Below, one piece after another: positions 56,713-64,000 of a stretch of DNA of 64,000 nt (within the stretch, counting starts at the first letter, position 1; the number at the start of each line of letters is the position of its first letter). This DNA comes from Rhinopithecus roxellana (lineage: Eukaryota; Chordata; Mammalia; Primates; Cercopithecidae). The notes beneath the pieces were generated by a model. The model was given only the letters and a program-made list of their open reading frames with translations, did no database searches and was not told where the DNA came from. Made by a program: the position numbers and the translations under genes. The DNA lies in assembly GCF_007565055.1 (NCBI RefSeq), contig NC_044556.1, positions 135,259,808 through 135,323,807 of the forward strand, read 5' to 3'.

Positions 56713-57330
56713 GAGTGTTTGTAGTTCATAGCAGAAATAGCTTTCCATAAAATACATGTTAGTTTTGCGTTATCTTGGAGAATTCTTAGAAGATTATTTA
56801 GTTCAATTGTTCTTTTGCTGAGCTTCCTGTCACCTGTATGTAGAGTCAGGTGGGTCTCATCCACTCGGAAGAAATGCCAGTGGAAAATTGGAATTTGGAG
56901 AGAGATTTTTCAAACTATGTTTGAAGACAAAAAATAAAACACAAACCCCTGGTGCTCTAATTACATATAATATAACTGTGCATTTTTCAGCTTTTTCTTT
57001 TTAGCCTTATTTTAATCCTCAAGTTCCTTCTGTTGTTTTATCATGTCACTTGTAGAATTGGCTTAGTTACTCCTGGATGAAATTTTTCACCACTGAAGGC
57101 CAACTTGTTTACTTTTGCATTCATTATTTCCCTTTTTTTAGGGTGGCATGTAATTTTATTCTTAGGATATAGTATTTTTATGAATCTGTATATGAAGAAT
57201 TCTACCATGTTTCATGACTTGATAGAATGGGGCTTCTCTGTTCTAGGGGCACTTTCTCATCTGGAGGCAGTTTTGCCCCTCAGGAGACATTTGGCAATGC
57301 CAGGAGACATTTTTGATTGTCAAGATTGAG
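56713..57330 (+). other. Intron c4-c5, unique part
   Basis: Unique, with a duplicated phrase 'ggagacattt' in 57280-57312. No gene. Confidence 0.5.
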
Positions 57331-57623
57331 GGTGGGGATGGCACTGTGGCTCAGGCCTGTAATCCCAGCACTTTGGGAAGCTGAGGCGGGTGGATCACTT
57401 GAGCTCAGGAGTTTCGAGACCAGACTGGGCAACATGACAAAACCCCATCTTTACAAAATATACAAAAATTAGCCAGGTGTGTTGGTGTGCCTGTGGTCCC
57501 AGCTACTCAGGTGGCTGAGGTGGGAGGATCACTTGAGTCCAGGAGGTTGAGGCTGCAGTGAACCGTAATCATGCCATTGAACTCCAGTTTGGGTGACAGA
57601 GACCCTGTCTTTAAAAAAAAAAA
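57331..57623 (+). mobile_element. Alu, sense
   Basis: Diverged near full-length Alu ending 200 bases before exon c5. Confidence 0.9.
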
Positions 57624-57820
57624 GTTTGGGAGTAGGGGTAGGTGGGTAGTACTGCTGACATTCTGGAGGATAGAGGTCACTGATGCTGCTAAACATCCTA
57701 CAATGCACAGGGCAACCCCTAAAGTGAATTATCTGACCCTCAAGGTTAATAGTGACAAGGTTGAAAAACACTATTTAGGTTACGCTTTATTCTTAGCTAA
57801 TGAAATTACTTTCATTTCAG

Positions 57821-57880
57821 AGTTTTGAAGCACCATGTTCTTCAGTGTCATCTGAAAGTATCCAGGATACAGATCAAGAG
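57821..57880 (+). CDS. SWT1: SWT1 exon c5
   Basis: 60-nt exon, phase 0-0, acceptor cttcatttcag. It encodes residues 323-342, SFEAPCSSVSSESIQDTDQE. The donor is gttact, poor at +3 to +5. The exon is symmetric and acidic/Ser-rich, so skipping would drop 20 residues without a frameshift. It joins Gln322 of c4 to Met343 of c6. Confidence 0.93.
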
Positions 57881-58404
57881 GTTACTGATATTCTTATTTA
57901 CTTTGAAATTTTTAGTGAAATTAAGGCGAACAGTTCCTACTTTTAATAAAAAATAATGACTGTAGAAACCTTGATAATATGAAAATACAATGATGTCTCT
58001 ATTTAAATCAATATGTAAGGTTTTATGAAGTCATGCAAAACTATTCAGAAAAGTATACTTTAGTACTTTTTACTTTTGTTTCTAGTAAGGTTATCTGTTG
58101 TGAACAAAGAGCATGAAACCAGTGGCCCACAAGTAATCTGAATTTTGATTTAATTTTATGACACTTTCCCTGTTTATGCCTAGGGTTGCCAAAATGCAGT
58201 AGGATATTAACATGTTTTTACTTCATTTTAAAAATCGTAAGATGAAAACATTATTCAATGAAAATGAGAGTACATGAGTGTTTACCTAAAAAGGTTGCTT
58301 CATTTCCCAACCAGAGTCCCCTGACTGATCTTTTTATGTTCACTTGTCCTAAGTTAAGATGAGATTCGTGGAACACTTTGTAATTGTCTATTTAAAGACT
58401 TTCA
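57881..58404 (+). other. Intron c5-c6, unique part
   Basis: AT-rich, nothing recognised. Confidence 0.5.
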
Positions 58405-58706
58405 GGCTGGGCACGGTGGCTGAAGCCTGTAATCCCAGCACTTTGGGAGGCCAAAGCGGGAGGATCACCTGAGGTCAGGAGTTTGAGACCAGCCTGGCCA
58501 ACATGGCGAAACCGCGTCTCTACTAAAAATGCAAAAATTAGCTGGGCGTGGTGGTGCACGCCTATAATCCCAGCTACTCAAGAGGCTGAGGCAGGAGACT
58601 TACTTGAGCCTGGGAGATGGAGGTTGCAGTGAGCCAAGATTGTGCCTCTGCACTTCGGCCTGGGTGACAGAGCAAGACTCTGTCTCAAAACAAAACAAAA
58701 CAAAAA
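58405..58706 (+). mobile_element. Alu, sense
   Basis: Full-length Alu with a tail of CAAAA units. Confidence 0.92.
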
Positions 58707-59367
58707 ACTCTCAAACTATATTAATTGATTTTTATTTGTGACAGTCAATTATATTTTTCTGTTTTGAGGTGCTCCTTGATAGAAGAAAGATGTCTCATCT
58801 CTGATCTAAAGCTAGACTGTATTTCATTTCTTTGTGTCAAAATAACATCAGAGAAGTATTTCTGTGAAGTGAGAATGGTTTTAAGATCTAGATTTCAGTT
58901 TATGATGATTCATAAATAATCTTAGAAATCTCAAGAAGAATGCTCACTGTCAAGATAAAAAAATTTTGACTCCTAAAATGAAGTGAGACTTGGAATGAGA
59001 ATGAACTTACTTTAATGTCTAGGTATTTGACTCTGTGCAAGGAGCTTCACATAGCTTATTTCATTTGTTCCTCACAAAAATCCTAAAGGAAATAGATATT
59101 AAAGATTCCTATTTTGTGAATTAACAAACTGAGATCCAAAGTTGTTAAATAATTTGTTTGCATAAGGTTGCGGAGGTAAGAAGAAAACTATTTTGAAAAC
59201 CATGTGTGTGTTTATTAATCTTTATTGTTTTACTATGCTGCCTTCAGAGTTTTATAAAATTTTTCTTTCCATAAACCATCTCAAGTGAATTAAGAATTAA
59301 TTGCTTTCTTCTCTTGTCAATCTGCAAAGTAACTCAAAATATTTCACTGGGGTCTTTTACAATTTAG
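58707..59367 (+). other. Intron c5-c6, 3' part with MIR
   Basis: A reverse MIR at about 59024-59180 ('tcacatagcttatttcattt', 'ttgttcctcacaaaaatcct', 'aacaaactgagatcc'). Confidence 0.6.
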
Positions 59368-59479
59368 ATGCAGATAGTAGAAGAGCTTCATGCTGCACGT
59401 GTGGGAAAAAGTGTGGATTTACCTGGAGAGTTAATGAGTATGGAAATTGACTTAGAAGATGATGTACATTCTTCCTCTG
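59368..59479 (+). CDS. SWT1: SWT1 exon c6
   Basis: 112-nt exon, phase 0-1, acceptor acaatttag, donor gtatac. It encodes residues 343-379, MQIVEELHAARVGKSVDLPG, then ELMSMEIDLEDDVHSSS, plus one base of the Ala codon finished by c7. It is acidic and leads directly into the PIN domain. The ORF past the donor is intron. Confidence 0.95.
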
Positions 59480-59810
59480 GTATACCCTATATGTTGATGT
59501 TTATGCTCTCCTATGCTTTCCTAAAAATTAATGTGCCAATATTCAGTTTTTATAATATTTAGATGAAAAATGTTAAAATATGCTCACTTGAAATGAATGA
59601 TAAAGTAATAGTTTATTTTTTTAGCTACAGGAATTAGATCCAATATTTGTCTTATTGGTTTTACATATTTCATATTATTAGATAGTTAGATGTATTTTCT
59701 CTTTTTCTGTCAAGAGGTAGTAATTAGGATTATGAGTTGTCTTTTTTTCTTGCTGTTATAACTTTAACGGTTTCAGCTATGTAAAGCACTGATCAGAAAT
59801 AATGCAGAAT
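59480..59810 (+). other. Intron c6-c7, unique part
   Basis: AT-rich, nothing recognised. Confidence 0.5.
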
Positions 59811-60118
59811 AGCTGGTACAGTTGCTCATGCCTGTAATTCCAGCATTTTGGAAGGCTGAGATGGGAGGATTGCCCAAACCCAGGAGTTCAAGGCCAGCCT
59901 GGGCGACATAGTGAGACTTCATTCATGTCTACAGAAATTAAAGTTAGCTAGGCATGATGGCATGTGCCTGTAGTCTCAGCTACTCAGGAGGCTGAGGTGG
60001 GAGGATTGCTTGAGCCTGGGAGGTTGAGGCTGCAGTGTGCCAAGATTGCGCCACCGCATTCCAGCCTGGGTGACAGAACAAGACCCTCTCTCAAAAAAAA
60101 AAAAAAAAAAAAAAGAAA
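59811..60118 (+). mobile_element. Alu, sense (old)
   Basis: Full-length diverged Alu with an A-rich tail. Flanks share aatgcaga. Confidence 0.9.
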
Positions 60119-60279
60119 GAAAGAATGCAGATTGCTTGAAGGTATTATATTTATTGATTTCTTGTTCATGTTGTAAAAATTTGATTTTTTTTTTTTGCTA
60201 CTGGGAGAAGGTAATGATAGAGATTATCCAAAATCTGTCAGTGTACTATTTCAAATTCTGTTTTTAAAAATGGTAATGC

Positions 60280-60582
60280 TGACCAGGCACACTGGCTCAC
60301 ACCTGTAATCCCAGCACTTTGGGAGGCTGAGGCGAGTGGATCACCTGAGGTCAGGAGTTCGAGACCAGTCTGGCCAACATGGTGAAACCCCATCTCTACT
60401 GAAAATATGAAAAAATTAGCTGGGCATGGTGACCCATGCCTGTATTCCCAGCTACTCAGGAGGCTGAGACAGGAGAATGGCTTGAACCCCGGGAAGCAGA
60501 GGTTGCAGTGAGCCAAGATTGAGCTACTGCACTCCAGCCTGGGCACCAACAGCAAAACTCCATCTCAAAAAAAAAAAAAAAA
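60280..60582 (+). mobile_element. Alu, sense
   Basis: Full-length Alu with a 16-A tail. The 8-bp flank gtaatgct is duplicated (60273-60280 and 60583-60590). Confidence 0.92.
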
Positions 60583-60739
60583 GTAATGCTACCTTTACAT
60601 TCACATTGCAGTTTTCATCTTTCAAGTGTTTTCCTGTGTGTTAACTTATCTGAACCTTAAAATGATCCTATGCAATAACAATGCTAGTATTATTATGTAT
60701 TTTCTTTTTTTGTTTGTTTGTGTTTTTGTTTTTGTTTTG

Positions 60740-61359
60740 TTTTTTTTGAGACGGAGTCTCCCTGTGTCGCCCAGGCTGAAGTGCATCGGAGCTCTCTCTG
60801 CTTACTGCAACCTGTGCCTCCTGCATTCAAGCCATTCTCCTGCCTCAGCCTCCCGAGTAGCTGGGACTACAGGCGTGTGCCACCATGCCTAGCTAATTTT
60901 TGTATTTTCTTTTTTTTTTTTTTTTTTTTTTTTTGAGACGGAGTCTCGCGCTGTCGCCCAGGCTGGAGTCTGGAGTGCAGTGGCCAGATCTCAGCTCACT
61001 GCAAGCTCCGCCTCCCGGGTTCCCGCCATTCTCCTGCCTCAGCCTCCCGAGTAGCTGGGACTACAGGCGCCCGCCACCGCGCCCGGCTAGTTTTTTGTAT
61101 TTTTTTAGTAGAGACGGGGTTTCACCGTATTAGCCAGGATGGTCTCGATCTCCTGACCTCGTGATCCGCCCGTCTCGGCCTCCCAAAGTGCTGGGATTAC
61201 AGGCTTGAGCCACCGCGCCCGGCCAATTTTTGTATTTTCAGTAGAGATGGGGTTTCACTATGTTGGCCAGGCTGATCTTGAACTCCTGACCTCAGGTGAT
61301 CCGCCCGCCTCGGCGTCCCAAAGTGCTGAGATTACAGGCGTGAGCCACCAAACCTGGCA
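60740..61359 (-). mobile_element. Old Alu, antisense, split by AluYR
   Basis: Same old Alu as at 16-304, interrupted at its 'aatttttgtattttc' site by the younger Alu. Confidence 0.92.
60910..61224 (-). mobile_element. Young AluYR-like insertion, antisense
   Basis: 315 bp with a 25-T head and a nearly intact CpG-rich body. It is bounded by the perfect 15-bp target duplication AATTTTTGTATTTTC (60895-60909 and 61225-61239). Position 171-185 shows the empty site with one copy. It carries Old World monkey AluYR words (sense 'aaaaaactagccgggcg', 'gagatctggccactgc') and a private 7-bp tandem CTGGAGT (60963-60976). Confidence 0.96.
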
Positions 61360-62017
61360 TGTATTTTCTTTTACACATATTTATCTTTCGATTATAATTA
61401 CTCAGGATATGTTAAAATTAGCTTATAATTACTAAGTGCACAGCTACCAGTGATCCATGACAGAAGTTAGAACATAATTACTTCCCAAGCTAGTCAGTTC
61501 ATAATTTAAAATCCACCTACAAGCAATTTATACTGTTCTGCTGGTGGGTGATTAAACATTGATTACTATTCTTTCTCTTAAGAATTGAAGTAAAAGCAAT
61601 TTTGTTTTTATTATCTAAAGGACTTCTCTTAAGAATGCTATCAAAAACATTCTCCATGACTGGTTTTTCAGTCTTGGCCCCAGGTTTCCCGTGTATTTCT
61701 GCTTTGCCAACCCTTACCTTCTCTGCCCACTTTGACTTAGATGATTCTCCACCCCACTCCCTCTCCAAACAGTGGTTGCAGTTCCTATCCAGAGGACCCT
61801 TAACTGATTGGGGAGAAATTTACTTGGCAACAAAGATACGGACCAGATAGATAGCAACTTGAGAGTCTAGCCAACTGTGTAAATCTCTGATATAGTTAAC
61901 AAGACAAAGAGGCGTTTTAAATTCAATTGAATTTTCAATGCTTCTATGATATCAAAATTTTAGACATTATATAAGTCTATTATCAAATATCATGAAATCT
62001 TTGCTCTTTTTCTCTAG

Positions 62018-62119
62018 CAAATAATACTTCAGACAGAAAACTTCTAATTGTTATTGACACAAATATTCTGATGAATCATCTCAAATTTGTTAGAATTCTG
62101 AAGGCAACAGATGTACCAG
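62018..62119 (+). CDS. SWT1: SWT1 exon c7, second copy (start of PIN domain)
   Basis: Same exon as 965-1066, with identical sequence, acceptor and donor, here correctly downstream of c6. The Ala codon split between c6 (G) and c7 (CA) is restored. It carries the first PIN Asp in VIDTN. Confidence 0.96.
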
Positions 62120-62523
62120 GTATTTACAGAACATATTTAAAGATTCTGATTTTCTTCCTTGAGTTGATATTTTATATTAACAGTGATGTGGCTTTTTTTT
62201 CTCATGAATATGTCACCATTTGGATATGCTATATATTAAGCATGTTCAGTGTTATAAGTTTAAAAAAAGCCTTTACAGGTTAAACTGGCAATCTGAACTC
62301 ACCCTTTTTTTGATCTCCAAGAGTGCTTATTTTTTTAACATTCTTTTGACACATTATTCTCTTTTTAATTTTTGTTTTTTAATATATTGTCTCTCAATTC
62401 ATTCTGAATTTCTCAAAGGTAGGGAGGACTGTGTGCTTTAAAACTTTCACCTCTTGGACAGCAATTCTATTTAGTAGCTCAATAAATGTTTGTTAAATTC
62501 TAAGAAATCTTTTTATTTTTTAG

Positions 62524-62712
62524 GTTTTGAAAAACTTATGTTAATAATTCCCTGGGTCGTTATGCAAGAGCTAGATCGTATGAAGGAAGGAAAACTACTA
62601 AAACATGCCCAGCACAAAGCTATACCTGCAGTTCATTTCATCAATGAGAGTCTCAGAAATCAAGATAGAAAGCTATGGGGTCAATCAATACAACTTGCAT
62701 CCCAAAAACATT
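62524..62712 (+). CDS. SWT1: SWT1 exon c8, second copy (PIN domain core)
   Basis: Same exon as 1471-1659, identical. It follows c7 by the same 404-nt intron with two substitutions. Carries the PIN Glu in QELD. The next exon (c9) should lie about 5.6 kb further on, outside the window. Confidence 0.96.
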
Positions 62713-64000
62713 GTAAGTATTGTTCTTTCAGGGTGCCTCCTGATTAATACTTGTTTGGCTGCAGACTCATTATTGGAGGGAAATGGTATAAAACTTTTAA
62801 AACATTTAAACCCATTGGAATGTGAAATGGAAGGGGCATTGTGATGGTTTGTGGCTTAGTTTAGGAGTCTTTGATTTTTATTTTTCTGCTTCTCCTAGAC
62901 GTTCTTACATTATGTCTATATTTCACAGATAGTGACTATATAGTTGTGTATGCATACTTGTCTACATCACAGAATCTCGGACTCCTTTTTAAAAAATACT
63001 ATCGCTGAGTGATGCAGTCTGTAAGTGATCTAGGTTTCTAGTCTGTTAATATCACCATATGCAGTTAATGTACCATGGAGATGATGATGTTTTCCTGTGG
63101 TTTGTCAGAATCGGTAATAATGAATGAGGTGTTTTTACAGTAAAGGTTTATAGATTTTCCCCTCATTGAATTTTTTTCTATGAGATCATTTAAAAATTGC
63201 TTTAGTCTTAGAAGTTAAGTATGTTCTTTGTGTTTTATATAATTTGCTGGAAAAATATCTATATGTAAAGGAACACTTATTTCAGTGGAGTTTATACATA
63301 TATTTAGAAGATTTATTTCATTCTTTAAGAATTCATTTCTTCCCAGCTCAGAATTATTTATTTAGGTAAACTTACATTATTTTAAATACCATGGATTTGT
63401 ACTGTCCACTGTACCCATATTCACTGTAAGATTTGAAAGAATCCATCTTAAGAGGAATCCAATCCAATCCAATTATGGATCCAATCCAATCCAATATTAA
63501 CTATGAGAAGACTTTAAAAAACATGATTAGATTCATCTTAAGATGAATTACTTTAGTCTAAAATTTTTGTTTAGTCTTAAAAATTTTGAAGAAAAAGGGT
63601 CTCTACCATTCATTCATTATCTAAACAAATATTTATTAGCTCTTAATATGTTCCAGATATAATGCTTATGAATTTTGAGTGAAGATGGTCCATGTCGAGT
63701 AGCTTTAGTTGACTATAATTTTAGCCTTGTCCTTAACTATTTCCAAAATTATATTTATTTGATATAGTATTTATCTACTATAGTGAGAGGAACATAGGAT
63801 TTGAAATATGATCAACCTGGGTTTATAGCATAACCTGGGGAAAGTTAAAGGTGAAGAAACTGAATAAATGAAATGAAAGGAAATAAATTCCATGTCATAA
63901 AATGGTTATGAAGATTGGTTAATATGTTAAACTACCTAATAGCTTATGGTCAGAATAGGTGATAATTCTCTTGTGCTCATTATATGGAAGGCTCATACAG
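62713..64000 (+). other. SWT1 intron c8-c9 (second copy), cut by window end
   Basis: Aligned with 1660-2947, with two substitutions. Contains the CCAAT pentamer array at about 63455-63494. Confidence 0.85.

Larger units (their letters stand above)
965..62712 (+). other. SWT1: SWT1 locus, exons in scrambled order
   Basis: Fourteen exon copies on the + strand match the SWT1 protein. In window order they are c7 c8 c9 c10 c11 c12, gap, c1 c2 c3 c4 c5 c6 c7 c8. All have AG acceptors and GT donors, and the phases fit only in the order c1 to c12. SWT1 is the metazoan counterpart of yeast Swt1, a nuclear PIN-domain endoribonuclease linked to mRNP quality control near nuclear pores. The promoter, the non-coding first exon and the exons after c12 were not found. 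The order points to misplaced contigs rather than to a working gene structure. The gene identity is very sure. Confidence 0.95.
60725..64000 (+). repeat. Second copy of the repeated segment (filled Alu site)
   Basis: Matches 1-2947 over its whole length and runs off the window end. It holds the AluYR insertion, exons c7 and c8, and the start of the c8-c9 intron. It is contiguous with exon c6 in correct gene order, so this is the copy in its native context. Confidence 0.95.

Noticed and set aside
1..64000. Direct repeats at both ends of the window, as in the LTRs of an integrated element
   Set aside because: The repeated segment holds SWT1 exons, introns and an old Alu in matching order. It is genomic duplication or haplotype overlap, not an LTR.

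Overview
This is primate intron-rich genomic DNA, almost certainly from an Old World monkey. Three things show it: dense Alu and L1 elements on both strands, young AluY copies of the Old World monkey (AluYR-like) type at 55737-56052 and 60910-61224, and coding exons that read as a close orthologue of human SWT1 (C1orf26), a nuclear PIN-domain RNA endonuclease. About 36 Alus, six L1 segments, one Tigger1 DNA transposon, one RPL22 processed pseudogene and several MIR/L2 relics fill the introns. I saw no other host gene.

The SWT1 exons are all on the + strand, but in the wrong order. I name the coding exons c1 to c12 by their order in the protein. The first block (1-29307) carries c7, c8, c9, c10, c11 and c12. 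A run of exactly 100 N follows (29308-29407). The second block (29408-64000) carries c1 to c8. Exons c7 and c8 are therefore present twice, and the C-terminal exons after c12 (about 240 residues in human) are not seen. Every junction keeps phase when the exons are read c1 to c12, giving about 657 residues: a basic, Ser/Lys-rich N-terminal part (c1-c6), the PIN nuclease (c7-c10), and the start of the C-terminal helical region (c11-c12).

Positions 1-2947 and 60725-64000 are the same locus twice. They differ by at least seven substitutions, one 1-base indel and a 315-bp AluYR insertion with a 15-bp target-site duplication, present only in the second copy. The simplest reading is two overlapping contigs from different haplotypes, placed in the wrong order across the gap. 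If so, the window reveals a heterozygous young Alu insertion in the c6-c7 intron. A true partial tandem duplication of SWT1 is the alternative.

Layout: 1-9700 c7-c9 with many antisense Alus; 9700-14965 an old antisense L1 holding a younger L1 with an internal deletion; 14966-22168 c10-c12; 22169-24343 a twin-primed L1; 25087-28834 a 5'-complete sense L1 that ends in an inverted L1 segment next to the gap; 29408-36530 c1, MIR/L2 relics and Tigger1; 36540-42729 a full-length but dead antisense L1 in the c1-c2 intron, 0.7 kb upstream of c2; 43444-51400 c2, c3 and the RPL22 pseudogene; 51400-52141 the large exon c4, closely flanked by inverted Alus; 53998-56423 a small rearranged island with a 98-bp inverted copy; 57821-64000 c5-c8. 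Coordinates of repeats are read by eye and may be off by a few bases.
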